Notes: a model not told the origin generated them from the sequence alone. Positions 24,250 through 36,061 are shown, counted from the stretch's first letter. The stretch: DNA of 64,000 nucleotides from Nymphalis io (GCF_905147045.1 NC_065893.1:1364001-1428000); one strand, 5' to 3'. Numbers and translations: made by a program.

Positions 24250-25530
24250 TATTACAAATTATAAGTAATTGAATATATGTGTGAAAAAAAGTATGTACAC
24301 ACACATAAGTAGACTTAAAAGCGCATTACATGTTACGATATTTAATATCAATTTATTACATTTGCATAACTAATGCAAGGACAGACCTATATTTATTATA
24401 ATACGTTAAAAAGCGTAAAATACTCTGATTATTACGTAAACTAATAGCCTCGTTAGATAAACGTGTATATCCGATTGTCATTTGTAGTAAGTCACGCACA
24501 CCATTGCACAATTTTACATTATCCGATCCGATATTGGATCCTTCATAAATAACTTCTCACTCACAGCGTTTAAATATCAATTTTATTATAATGTTATAAA
24601 TATAGACTAATTTTTTTATAATAAAATAAAAGAGACGATATTGATATTTATTTTCGACATATAATATAGAGCATGACCCTTGAACGCTGAACGCAAGCAC
24701 AAGTGCACTCTTAGAAGAAATCAAGTTTCAGTCTGACAATCCAATTTGATGGATGTTCGACGCGACCGACGAAAAATATGTGGCGCTGCACTAACCTCCG
24801 AGCTCCGCGCTACTAATCGGAATTTCTTAACAGAAATACGAAGTGCTTATTGGAATGATACAAAGATTCACGTGACCAACGAGACAAATAAAATATATAA
24901 CTTCATACATATAATATAGCAAGATGTTTTTTTAATAGAATATTTTATAGTACTAATAATTAAGTTGTGTTCATAATTGTTAATATTATTAATAATTCCG
25001 GTTTGACTCATGTTATTTACTGAAGGATGCTTGAAGACTTTTAAAAACTAACCATTCATTATCATTGGAATGTATAATAAAATATCGTGTCCAAAACTCA
25101 TACCTGCGGTATCGAATCGGACAGTATAAAAAGGTCTTAAGTATTGAACGATTTAAAGTGCTTTAGAACATTTCAAACTGAAGGTCGACGAAAGTTTACC
25201 CTACATTGAATATTAAGCAATACATTAATACTATCGATTAATACCAATGCATTGTTCCAAGTTTTATTGGTCATAAACGCAAATATTCAATGCAATCGCC
25301 ATTAGCCAACGTTTCAAATACATTGGGTTTAGTAATCTTATTCTATTATGGGAAACTGGAACTGCTGATTGCTACTGGTATATTGGTAACTGTCATTATC
25401 CATAGCTATGTATGTATATATCTAATATTAGAAATAGTATATAGAGTTAAAGATTAATTTCAGTCCGATTAATATATAATATCAATTCAGGCTTGACATA
25501 AGTTTCACAGCCAAAGTCGTTTATGTTATC
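24250..25530. other. gene-free stretch
   Basis: Mostly AT-rich. The piece at 24740-24870 (gacgcgaccgacgaaaaata, ctccgagctccgcgctact) is GC-richer and repeat-like, but I could not place it in a family or a reading frame. Confidence 0.4.
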
Positions 25531-25536
25531 TGTGAA

Positions 25537-25834
25537 TTTTTTTTTTTTTTTTATAGAATAGGAAGGTGGACGAGCATATGGGCCACCTGATGGTAAGTGG
25601 TCACCAAACGCTCTTAGACATTGGCATTGTAAGAAATGTCAACCATCGCTTATAGCCAATGCGCCACCAACCTTGGGAACTAAGATTTTATGTCCCTTGT
25701 GCCTGTAATTACACTGGCTCACTCACCCTTCAAACCGGAACACAACAATATCAAGTATTGCTGTTTTGCGGTAGAATATCTGATGAGTGGGTGGTACCTA
25801 CCCAGACGAGCTTGCACAAAGCCCTACCACCAGT
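25537..25834 (-). repeat. SINE-like family B, full-length copy
   Basis: It is preceded by a 16-nt T-run (A-tail on the minus strand) and ends gccctaccaccagt. The body is nearly identical, in reverse, to the copy at 21516. Confidence 0.88.
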
Positions 25835-25885
25835 GCTAATGTGCTTTTAAATAATGTTTTGTATGTTATATAAAAAGTAAAGTAA

Positions 25886-26107
25886 AAGTAACAGCCTGTA
25901 GATGTTCCACTACTGGGTTAAGGCCTCCTCTCAATCCAATGCGAATTTCAGTGAATTTAAACATATGCAGCTTACCTCACGATGTTTTCCTTCACCGACA
26001 AATACAATATTTATTATAAACACAAATTAAGTACACGGAAGTTCAGTGGGTCTTGCATGGCTTTGGACTTCCTATCGGTAAAGATTCACGAGTTCTAACC
26101 ACTAAGC
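25886..26107 (-). repeat. SINE family A, diverged copy
   Basis: gtaacagcctgtagatgttcc, ttaccтcacgatg-type body and ccttcaccgac are kept. There is a deletion of the segment between aggcctcctctc and ccaatgcgaattt. Confidence 0.65.
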
Positions 26108-26371
26108 GAAATATATAATTGGAAAGTTAATTAAATATTTAGTAACATATAGTGTGTTTAGAAATTTGTAGAACACTGTTTCTCAAGCCTCTGTCAATCA
26201 AACGCAATAGGCGATTAAGTATATATGACAGATCAGTATTGTAATGAACGAATGACTACATAAAAAAAATACGACAATCATTCGTTTGTCCATACCATCG
26301 TAATTAACGTTGTTGTTATTATTGAGACTTTGTTGACTTATATTGTTGTGTTGAATGACTTTTTATTACAT

Positions 26372-26450
26372 TACTGGTTGGTTTAGTGGCTAGCATAAAT
26401 AGCTTCAGATGCTGATTCAACTCCTGGGTCGGGCTAGTAAAAAGTGAATA
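26372..26450 (+). repeat. tRNA-like family F fragment
   Basis: actggttggtttagtggcta, then gattcaactcctgggtcggg. A sister copy is at 30404. Confidence 0.4.
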
Positions 26451-26639
26451 GGTTTGTTTTTAAATAAATCGAGTATGCTTTGAATACTTTCGAAGTTGGC
26501 AACATGGCAGATATGTCAGAAGGACGTTTTTTTTGTTTTAACTTTATGCATGTACTTATATATTGAAAATATACAGATGCCAGTAATTCCAAGGTAGATA
26601 CTTAGAAGTATTTGATAGGATCTTACTGGTAATTCCGCT

Positions 26640-26800
26640 TAAGGTGTCCGAGTGAGTTATCCAGCGATACAACAAATTAAGGTGTGCGTGCGATCATGTG
26701 GCGCTTTCTATGGACGTTGTGGGTACCACTGGCTTATTAAGTGGGTATTCCGGCGCACATGGGTATGTGCTTGGTGCGCCGGAATTTACAACTTAATGTG
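26640..26800. repeat. interspersed repeat with GC hairpin
   Basis: ggacgttgtgggtaccactg, then an inverted repeat attccggcgcac (26747-26758) / gtgcgccggaat (26774-26785) with a 15-nt loop. The flank resembles a retroelement remnant; no ORF. Confidence 0.5.
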
Positions 26801-26819
26801 GGACTTATTGAAAGCCTGA

Positions 26820-27770
26820 ACTTGCACAATATGCACGAAAAAAATGCACTTTTAAAATGATTTAATTTCTTATTTCAACTTCACGTATTATACAAATGTA
26901 AACAAATGTAGAAAGTGTTAAAATTGTAAGAATGAAGATTTCCGTCAACAAATTCGATTTCTGTTTACGTCATATTACTCATAATATGTCGTGACACTCA
27001 AAAAAGTAGCGACAATAGTAACGACATTTTTTATGTTAATATTAAAAAAAAACAATTCAAATAAATTGAAGTGATTGTTAATTCAAGAAAAGAAACAAAA
27101 AGTGTCTCAAATAAAGTAGTCCAAACGCGTCTAGAATGAGCCTTAGATCAACGATCGTGACTCATCGGGTGCGCTATTCACAATACGAGTAGATACCAGT
27201 TTCACGAATATAGATTCAACATTGATGTAACATAATACAATAATTTATTCGATATAATTATATGAGATTAGCTTTATCTCTGATTACGTTACTAGCCGCG
27301 ATTATACGGTAAATTTAAATAGTATAATATCCACGGAAGTATTTTGTTCGATGTCTGTAATACTTACAAAATAAAATATGTATATGTGTGCGTGGAACCC
27401 TGAATAACACACACAAATATACAGTTTATAATTTGTTTATTCATGTCATAGGTTCACTTATATTATACATATTAAGCACACACATGAGTATATTATAATA
27501 AGGGTGATACACTCACTGATATGTACATCTATGACAGGCGTACACATTCATAGGTGATCGATGTTTTTTTTTCTTTTAAATACAGCATAAGAATTGTGGA
27601 ATATATTGATGTAAGGTATAGTTTGAGATATTTCGTTATATTTTGCAATCGAGCAATTGGAGCTTGATTACCAAGACGCGTTCTAGCGAAAGCTATGTGG
27701 AATGTTTTATGTGGAGAATAACAATAACTGGCATATCTACGTGTCGGTGATGATAACTAACTTTATAATG
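26820..27770. other. gene-free AT-rich stretch
   Basis: I see no coding signal, repeat family or RNA gene that I can support. Confidence 0.5.
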
Positions 27771-27774
27771 AACT

Positions 27775-27965
27775 AGTTTTTCGATACGGCTTTACCTACA
27801 TGTTAGGAAAGGGGGGAGGTGTTATTATAAGAGAGTAGCCTTTGTTTTTCCCCGGGGTTCAAGCTTGCTTCATACCAAATTTCATCAAAATCGGTTGAGT
27901 GCTCTAGCTGTGAAAGCGTAATAGACATAGTAATTATCACATTTATAATAAAGATAGATTACTTC
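27775..27965 (-). repeat. family L repeat
   Basis: The plus strand reads ccggggttcaagcttgcttc, ataccaaatttcatcaaaat, cggttgagtgctctagctgt, gaaagcgtaatagacatag. It is the reverse complement of the 40720 copy. Confidence 0.6.
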
Positions 27966-28298
27966 ATGTAAAAAACACAGACGTAGAACTACAATCAGAC
28001 CAGACGGCTGTTTCGAAGGGATGTCTTTTTAAATTCACCAATTTTTGATTGTACGGTTGCCTATGAGATATTCGTGACATAAAACGGTCTATTTAAAACA
28101 CGTTCTACGTTTATAAAAGGGCCCCATACGATATGACCCATATCATATATATTTTATTGCGATTTTTATTAAAAACTATACTAAATTAATTATAAGTGTT
28201 TGTTAAGTTTAGATTAGACGTGACGATATGATTAAAAAGCAAAAAACATTTTTTTTAATTTGACCTCAAATTTATGTTAGTGACTGATTTATGTTTAT

Positions 28299-28362
28299 AA
28301 CCGATATGGCTCAGTAGATAAAAAATGGATCTTAACCGAAAGACCATGTATTGAATATTGGT
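28299..28362 (+). repeat. SINE A-like tRNA head directly upstream of RTE remnant
   Basis: accgatatggctcagtagat, then tggatcttaaccgaaagacc and ttgaatattggtaagaag parallel the family A head. Instead of the SINE body, RTE coding sequence follows at once. Confidence 0.5.
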
Positions 28363-28849
28363 AAGAAGGGAAATCCTCAAGTCGTCTATACCGCAATGTT
28401 TGAAGACGAAAGTCTTCAACCAATGCGTCTTACCTGCCATGACATACGGTGCCGAAACGTGGACACTAACTGCGGGACTAGTCCACAAATTCAAAGTCGC
28501 TCAGCGTGCTATGGAGCGAGCTATGCTCGGAGTATCTTTGAAGGATAAGATCAGAAATGAGATTATCCGGAAAAGAACCGGAGTCACCGACATAGCTTGC
28601 AAAATTAGCAGGCTGAAGTGGCAGTGGGCTGGTCACGTATGTCGTAGGACCGATGGCCGTTGGAGCAGACGAGTCCTAGAGTGGAGACCGCGAATCGGCA
28701 AGCGCAGCGTAGGGCGCCCTCCAGCCAGGTGGACCGACGACCTTAAGAAGGTGGCGGGCACCAACTGGATGCGGAAGGCGGAGGACAGGGAGCTTTGGCG
28801 CACCTTGGGAGAGGCCTATGTTCAGCAGTGGACAACGATTGGCTGTTGA
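28358..28849 (+). pseudogene. RTE-type non-LTR retrotransposon, 3' end of pol (5'-truncated)
   Basis: A 163-codon frame encodes the C-terminal part of an RTE-clade reverse transcriptase polyprotein, downstream of the catalytic palm. Recognisable parts are KTKVFNQCVLP, TYGAETWTLT, the Trp/Arg-rich RLKWQWAGHVCRR block, GRPPARWTDDLKKVAG, and the terminal GEAYVQQWTTIGC before TGA. These blocks are typical of RTE elements (known). The endonuclease and RT core are absent, as expected from incomplete reverse transcription. The frame is still open, so the copy is fairly young. Its last about 45 bp resemble the 3' end of SINE family A (see findings). Confidence 0.85.
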
Positions 28850-29189
28850 TTGAAGAAGGGAAAACTCTGTGAAAATACATGTCGTGGGTAAAATTTTGAC
28901 ACATATATCAACCAAACCACAGTGTAGCATTAAGCTCTTTTAATAAGAGAAGTCTTAATCCAAAAATAGTATATCAGGGCTGATTCTTCATTTCATGTAA
29001 CTTACGAATATATATGTCCCAAAACTTTGGCATATACAATGCACGTCTATGAATGACACGCTTTGCTCCTACCGTCATACAGTTCACCTAGTACGGAGGG
29101 TAATATGAATCGAACTTAACGAAATTATTTAGTAACGTGTTTACTGCATTATTCATCATACCCTTAATATTGTATATTTTGTATTAGAA

Positions 29190-29226
29190 GATAAATAAAT
29201 AAATAAAATAAAATAAAATATATTAT
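29190..29226. repeat. AAATA/AAAT simple repeat
   Basis: A run of aaataaataaataaaataaaa type. It may be the tail of an unrecognised retroposon. Confidence 0.6.
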
Positions 29227-29274
29227 ATTTTAAATATCTTCTCTTAGGTAGGTGTTAGATATTGTATGTCGTTT

Positions 29275-29390
29275 TTTGTGCCCCTGACAACGCGTGTGCA
29301 AAAGTACATAATAATCGGTTGAGTAGTTAAGACGTTATAGCGTAACAAACAAACTCACTTTCTATCATATTACTAATAAGGATGTTAAAC
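29275..29390 (-). repeat. family L repeat, short
   Basis: gcccctgacaacgcgtgtgc, ataatcggttgagtagttaa, gcgtaacaaacaaactcact. Confidence 0.5.
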
Positions 29391-29399
29391 GGTGTTTCA

Positions 29400-30400
29400 A
29401 ACCGTGTTCATTTTTAAATATTTCCAAAAAGTATCTATATACGTTTTTACCTTAATTGGTAGTAAACCATACAGCCTTTAAAATTATTGTATTATATAAA
29501 GTTGAGACAAATAGTTTCCCAAACAACAGTTCTAATGCGAATAAGTATTACAGAATACAGATTATATATTTAAATACGATATAGAGCAATGAGATTATTC
29601 TCGAACACGGAAAGTAGGGTTGTGTAAGAATTACTTTATTACGACTTAAGGCTCACATCCACTTAACGCTACTGAGTAACAAGGCCAGACAATATATTAA
29701 TAGATATGATACTCATATTTTTTAAATGAATTTTTGGCAAAAGATGTTAAATTTTTCTGCCAAACAAATATTAATAACAGCGCTTGGCAAGGATTTACAG
29801 GTACCAGAGACAATATATTGATGCAATTTGGTGATTTAAGGCTTGGTTAATATTTCTTACAGAAAAAATATCTATTGGTAGAACCGCATACCAACAGGTG
29901 GCCATCACCAAGGAAGTGATACACATTCATACCTCAGAGAACGCGTAAAGCAATTGACTTTGCACGGATTGCCTTGCCATCGGAGTATAAGGATGAAGGA
30001 ACAGATACTGATACACTTCTTCTGATCGACTTATTAGCAAAATGAATTAATAACAAATTCCAAATAAAAATATTTTTACGTACTTACATTTATATAAAAA
30101 GTTTAATAAACTTTCGACTACGATTCCAGTTCAATTTCACATTTAAACTCTAATTAAAAAACATCACATAAGAACGAATTAATTATTAATATAGCGAACA
30201 TGCAAAAATATAACTACGGAATTTCATAAATATTGCATAATTAAGGTATCAAGCTCATCAACGCGGCGCAGAGAAGCGCAAGCGTACGCGATAAATATAA
30301 TTTTGTATTGTTAATATTTTTATAATTTGAGTTAAAAATCTTTAGATAACAGACAAGGCATGTTATTCAATATTACATTATGAGCTGTGGAAGTAATATT
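29400..30400. other. gene-free stretch
   Basis: No gene is supported. A short family B remnant is visible at about 29860-29910 and another retroelement-like piece at 29930-29990 (cctcagagaacgcgtaaagc). Confidence 0.4.
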
Positions 30401-30403
30401 AGT

Positions 30404-30660
30404 CGGCTACCTCGTTAGATAGTTTATATAGCAACAGATCCCGAGGTTCTGGATTCAATCCCCGAGTAGGAATAGTGAAAATTATAGGGGTTTTCTATTT
30501 ACCTTTTTAATTTACTAGGTGGAAAGGATTTGAACAAGTCCGCCTGGGTAGGTACGAACCTCACTTATATTCTTCCCGAGAAGCAGCTATGATTATTGTG
30601 TTCCAATTGAAGGGTGAGTGTAGGTACAAGGGACATAACATCTTAGGTCCCAAGCTCCCA
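30404..30660 (+). repeat. family F head followed by degraded family B
   Basis: 30404-30500: cagatcccgaggttctggat, tcaatccccgagtagg. 30513-30655: actaggtggaaaggatttga, acaagtccgcctgggtaggt, gtacaagggacataacatc. Confidence 0.5.
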
Positions 30661-31148
30661 AACTACCAAGCCTTTTTTAATACCTAACCATATAACAAAA
30701 TATACTAACAAGCATTCCTTTCACCGGATTACGCATTAAACTTTAAAAATGTAAATCTTTGAATCTCATTTTAATAACTTAGTTGTTAACAAATAAAAAA
30801 ATTGGTAGTATAATTTATAAATTTGTGACTTAGTTCGTAATTTTAGACAAATTATAAAGGCTTCATAGTCATGCTTTTTTATATTTGAATCTAATTTTAA
30901 ACGATAAAATGTTTTATTATTTAAAATAACTAATTTAAATTTCATGTATGTACCAGGGGTAAACAGATGAACTTAGGGCTTCTAACACCTCCTCTACGCG
31001 CATGCGAAATCTAGCATACAAATGTATATTTGTATATACTGAAACGTTTTTTGTAAAAGAATATGCGTTTTACCCAAATGTCTATATACGTCAACATCTG
31101 GGACAATCCGTGAACATACTTCAATAAAATAAGTTTAAGTCATCAAAA

Positions 31149-31351
31149 TCCGGTTTGAAGGGTGAGTGAGCCAGTGTAATTACAGGCACAAGGGACATAA
31201 AATCTTAGTTCCCAAGGTCGGTGGCGCATTGGATATGTAAGCGATGGTTGACATTTCTTACAATGCCAATGTCTAAGAGCGTTGGTGACCACTTACCATC
31301 AGGTGGCCCATATGCTCGTCCGCCTTCCTATTCTATAAAAAAAAAAAAAAA
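31149..31351 (+). repeat. SINE-like family B, 5'-truncated, 15-nt A-tail
   Basis: It starts at ccggtttgaagggtgagtga and ends tattctat plus A-run. The upstream flank aagtcatcaaaa recurs at 31387-31398, about 36 bp past the tail. Confidence 0.85.
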
Positions 31352-31913
31352 TCGTTTACTAGTAATCGTTAAAATAAAGATAAGTAAAGTCATCAAAAAT
31401 ATAACCTTCTTTGTTAAATTGATTTCAGATAAAAAAAGAGATTAGAAAAAGTTAAACAGTTAACATATTTACAAATCTTACTATTTGACCTCTCGTAACC
31501 CGTTATGAATGGGTAAACGAGTTAACAAGTTAGGTAATAGTCGAATTAGTTATTTCATTACTTTTATAATTAAAGTTTTAGCGTCGATATCTGCCGCTCA
31601 GCGAAGTAAACGTCACTAGTAATATTCTCATTTATTTGACTATGTAACACAGATCATAAAATAAAAGATTGTAAGCGAGTGATGTGCATTAATTGTTACG
31701 TTTTTTATAAAATAAACTAAACATACGAATGCTCAGTCTGTGAAGATTAAAAAAGCAATGATAGGTACACTTTTTCTTTATATATTTTCATATATAAGAT
31801 ACTTAGTCCTTTTTTAAAGTAAGCATGCATTTTGTTCAAATGACTTAAAAAATTGAGATTCTTTAATCAATATTCGTCAATAAATAATTCATTTGTAAAT
31901 CAGTCTACAATCT

Positions 31914-32215
31914 ACTGGTGGTAGGGCTTTGTGCAAGCTCGTCTGGATAGGTACCACCCACTCATCAGATATTCTACCGCAAAACAGCAATACTTGATAT
32001 TGTTGTGTTCCGGTTTAAAGGGTGAGTGAGCCAGTGTAATTACAGGCACAAGGGACATAAAATCTTAGTTCCCAAGGTTGGTGGCGCATTGGCTATAAGC
32101 GATGGTTGACATTTCTTACAATGCCAATGTCTAAGGGCGTTTGGTGACCACTTACCATCAGGTGGCCCATATGCTCGTCCACCTTCCTATTCTATAGAAA
32201 AAAAGAAAAAAAAAA
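31914..32215 (+). repeat. SINE-like family B, full-length copy
   Basis: actggtggtagggctttgtg to tattctatagaaaaaaagaa. The A-tail is interrupted by G residues. Confidence 0.88.
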
Positions 32216-32295
32216 GCATTGAACTTGCTACTTACAAATACGTATACTATACTATGATATAACACTATTCCATTCAATTATTTTAAGGTAAAGTA

Positions 32296-32425
32296 AAATA
32301 ACAGTCTGTAATTTTCCCACTTTAGGGCTAAGGCCACTTCTTCCTTTGAGGTTAAGACTTGGAGCTGATTTCACCACGCTGCTCCAATCTGGGTCGGTGG
32401 ATATACATGTGGCAGATTTTTAGAT
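32296..32425 (-). repeat. SINE family A, 3' half
   Basis: ataacagtctgtaattttcc, ctaaggccacttcttccttt, accacgctgctccaatctgg. Confidence 0.7.
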
Positions 32426-33043
32426 AAATGTCTACAGCCACTATGTTTTTCTCCAAAAGGCATTTAAAATGTTGATCAAAGTTGGTTTAACTAATATGAC
32501 TTTAATCTAAATAGTTATTGGTTAATGTCAGCCGAGGATACAATATTGGCCAATGAGCGTTAAGTATTTAGTAAGTTTTAAGCATTTTAAAAACTGGCTA
32601 TAAGTTTTCCTAATCATTTACAGTCTCAAGAAATAAAAAAATAAAAAAAATTATTTGATTGTTTAAAATAATTTGAAATAAATTTTATTGAGATATTTAT
32701 TTTTGTCACATTCTTATATAAAACTTTACTATAAAAAGTTTTTTAAATATCAAATCAATTCAAATAGAATTACGATCGATAAAAAAATCGGAATGTAATG
32801 GAAAATATTCTCATTTCTGTAAATAACTTGTAGTTATTTAATTTATTGTACACTACGTACATATGTAGTCAAAAGTAGAAAATTGTTAAGGAATAATATA
32901 TAGTAATATTATATAACGTGATAATACATATCTTGTTTTGTTTAAAGCGTTAATACGCGGTTTGATTAGAATGAACGATATTGATATGACCCTGACATCA
33001 GTGCATCTAAAAGATGCCGAATATAATAATTATATATAATTAT

Positions 33044-33385
33044 TTTTATAAAATAGCTAGGCGGATGGGTAAATTCGCCACCTAAAAGTAAGTAGTCATA
33101 CCGCCCATAGACATAGGCGCTGTAGATAATAACCGCCCCTTACATCGCCAACGCGCCACCAACCTTGGGAACTAAGATTTTTTGTCCCTTCTGCTTATAG
33201 TTACACTGGCTCACAAGTTTATTTATTACAAAATGTGCAGTTACAAAGTTTTACATCATGACATAATATGGGATGAGTTTTAAATACAAGTTGGTTGAAA
33301 TCAATATTATATAGAGTAATGTTTGGTGGTTGAACAATTGATGAGTGGATGGTGCTCAGTTATACTGACTTGTACAAACTTATAA
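33044..33385 (-). repeat. SINE-like family B, old copy interrupted by about 100 bp
   Basis: 33044-33215 keeps aaatagctaggcggatgggt and caacgcgccaccaaccttgg. After an unrelated AT-rich insert, 33313-33380 keeps ttgatgagtggatggtgc and gacttgtacaaactta. Confidence 0.6.
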
Positions 33386-33399
33386 AACCGTTATATCAT

Positions 33400-34505
33400 A
33401 ACAATAATATCAAATTGACCACGATAAATTGTTAAATAATTAGAATTAATAGTAATTAGTAAACAAATATTTTGATTTTGTTTTTAAAAGTGAATATTAC
33501 GTATATCAATAAAATGTCTGTTACGTTGTTAAATCAAAGTTAGGAATTTCACCTTGGATTCGTCCATTTCGTTATTACGCTATATCGTAGGAAGATCTGA
33601 GCCGGCTCATTACCCAGCTCTACTTCAACTTACGTGTCGAATGTTCGATAGAAATTATTACTCTGTTATGATTTATAGACCTATTTACTCGATCATATTT
33701 AGTATATAATTGAGGTTTAATTAGTATTTATAAAAATTATTGTGTAGTACTGTAATATTTACTTCCTATGTCAAAGTTTTAAATTCCTAAAAAATCATTT
33801 TTTAGTTCAATTTGTGAAAAATTCTAATTTTCGAGGATGTAAATGTGATTAAAAATCAATTGACAACTTAGGTAATCTTATTTAATTAGTGGAAACGTAA
33901 CTACTGAGTTCCTTATTAGTTCCCCCCGGTAGTATCTTCTTTCCGAATGGTAGTTTTGCATTAAATAGAAATTTTCAAAATTATGATTCATAAATGCTTG
34001 TAACAGCTTGAATAGGGCATATTCTGATTTTGATTCCAAGACATTATTGACAATTACGAAATATTTTGATAGAGTACTAGTTCTTGTGTTATTGATTAAC
34101 AAATATGCTCTTATTTTCTATATGTATTAAGTATCGTAGAAATATGAGAATTTGATATGGCTGTCAGATGTCGTTTTGTATTATAATTTTTCCGCAGTCA
34201 ATCTACGTATTACTTAAAAATTTGAATAAAAGTATAATTAAAATTATTTTTTGTTATTACGAAAATATTTGAAGGACAATTAGGAAAATATATTTACTAT
34301 CATATTTATTTATAAATTATTTACCCAACATTTCATTAATATCTGCGCGACTCTAGAAAATTAAGAAATCTTATTAACAAACCAAATTTTCTTACTATAA
34401 ATCACCGGTAAAAAAAAATATAGCATCATATAAACTCACACATTGACGCTGGCTGTATGAGTGAAAGTGTTTGCCTCATTGATCAACGAAAGAACTTACT
34501 CTCAG
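33400..34505. other. upstream region of cuticle-like gene 2
   Basis: AT-rich. It contains a known-looking interspersed repeat at 33889-34045 (aactactgagttccttatta, tcttctttccgaatggtagt). I see no gene. The last about 70 bp before the TATA box are the likely core upstream promoter. Confidence 0.5.
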
Positions 34506-34512
34506 TATAAAA
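34506..34512 (+). promoter_or_regulatory. TATA box of cuticle-like gene 2
   Basis: TATAAAA lies 66 bp upstream of the ATG, inside ctcagtataaaacctcggg. The transcript should start near 34536-34545. Confidence 0.7.
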
Positions 34513-34577
34513 CCTCGGGCTACGTCTCACACACTACACTCCTGCACAGCCTTCGCTGAACAACATACAAAGCGATC

Positions 34578-35941
34578 ATGAGGCTCTTGGTTAGTAAATT
34601 TAAATATATTCTGATATATGCATACGAGCTATGTATTAATTATAATTATTAAATAAATTTATTAAAAAAAAATACGACGTAGAACATTATTTAATTTTAG
34701 TTATTTAATAATTTGCAAACTTTCTTATTAAATATATACATGGAATTTATTATTCTTTATCAAATACTTCCTGTATTTGAATCTAGTATCTGTTATAACT
34801 TTTTGATAAAGTTTTTTTTTTTTTATTTTTTCAGAGATCTTCCTTCATCCTGGCCGTGGCTATAAGCCTGGCCACGGCAGAGGAAAAGGCAGAAAAAGAT
34901 TCAAAGGCTGAACCAAAACAAGTTGAAGAAAACAAAAAACAAGACAAGAGGGGTCTATCGGACTATTACGGTGACCACGGCTTTGGGGACAGCAGCGGAT
35001 ATGGCGACCATGGAGGATTTGGCGGAGATTTTGGAAGTTCGGATGGTGGTTATGGACATGAACATCATGAAAAAACCATCACAGTTATCAAGAAAGTACC
35101 AGTACCCTACCCAGTAGAAAAACACATTCCATACCCCGTGGAAAAACGTGTGCCAGTACCAGTCAAAGTGCCAGTACCTCAACCCTACCCTGTCGTAAAA
35201 ACTGTGCACTTCCCCGTCAAGGAGTACATCAAAGTGCCTGAGTACATTTCCAAGCCTTACCCTGTGACCAAACACGTTGCAGTACCCGTCAAGGTACACG
35301 TCGACAGACCTGTTCCTGTTAAGGTCTATGAAAATGTCCCCTATCCAGTGGAGAAACATATCCCTGTGCCAGTGAAAGTGCCAGTTCCGCATCCGTACCC
35401 AGTTGAGAAAGAGGTGCCATTCCCAGTCAAGGTTCCAGTGAAAGTAAACGTACCCTACCCAGTGGAGAAGATCATACGCTACCCTGTCCATGTACCCGTT
35501 GACAACCCAGTGCCAGTTCATGTAGACAAGCCATACCCCGTGCATATTGAGAAGAAAGTGCCTTACCCTGTTGAAAAACAAGTACCTTACCCAGTTAAGG
35601 TTCACGTTGACAACCCAGTGCCCGTGCACGTTGACAAGCCAGTGCCTGTGCCCGTGAAGGTACCAGTACCACACCCTTACCCAGTAGAGAAGATCATCCC
35701 GTACCCCGTGGAGAAGAAGGTGCCAATCCCCGTGAACGTCCTAGTCGATAGGCCAGTTCCAGTCCATATCGAGAAACACGTAGCTTATCCAGTTGAGAAG
35801 CACGTGCCTTATACCGTCAAAGTCCCGGTCCCAATCTTCCACGAGGAGAAACATGAGATCCATGGAGGCGGTGGTAGCCAAGAAGGAGGCTTCGAAGGTC
35901 ACTATGGTGGCTTCGAAGGTGGTCACGAGTACCATCACTAG
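34578..35941 (+). CDS. secreted cuticle-like PYPV-repeat protein 2 (372 aa, 2 exons)
   Basis: Exons 34578-34589 (ATG AGG CTC TTG) and 34835-35941 (stop TAG), with a phase-0 GT/AG intron of 245 bp. The signal peptide is residues 1-19 (ATA|EE inferred). An acidic/Lys-rich segment 20-43 ends in DKR|G. A short Gly/Asp/Tyr-rich block follows, then TITVIKKVPVPYPVEKHIP, which is almost the same junction as in gene 1 (TITVVKNVPVPYPVEKHIP). The long repeat region has PYPVEK, VPVKVPV, VDNPVPVHVDK and VDRPVPV units, and the C-terminus is rich in Gly, Glu and His (HEIHGGGGSQEGGFEG). There is no Cys. Shared exon structure, signal length, KR site and repeat vocabulary make it a paralogue of the 2437-3862 gene. 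Function as an extracellular or cuticular structural protein is inferred. The 239-codon antisense frame is a shadow. Confidence 0.92.
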
Positions 35942-36055
35942 TAGAACTGATCTCTTTTGTTTTTGTTAGCTTTTAATGTTGATTTGTGTTTAGACGTCGA
36001 TTAAGTATTTTTATTTTAAACACAGGACTGGATATGTACATATAATACCGAAAGT

Positions 36056-36061
36056 ATTAAA
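36056..36061 (+). terminator. probable poly(A) signal of cuticle-like gene 2
   Basis: ATTAAA lies about 115 bp after the stop. No AATAAA is closer. Confidence 0.45.

Noticed and set aside
29421..29440. Possible ACE C-terminal exon acceptor (ag|a tac ttt)
   Set aside because: The phase fits, but the translation does not resemble the family and stops soon after.
33889..34102. Minus-strand 74-codon frame upstream of cuticle-like gene 2
   Set aside because: It overlaps an interspersed repeat segment also seen near 5285. No coding features.
34955..35674. 239-codon minus-strand open frame
   Set aside because: It is the antisense shadow of cuticle-like gene 2, for the same reason.
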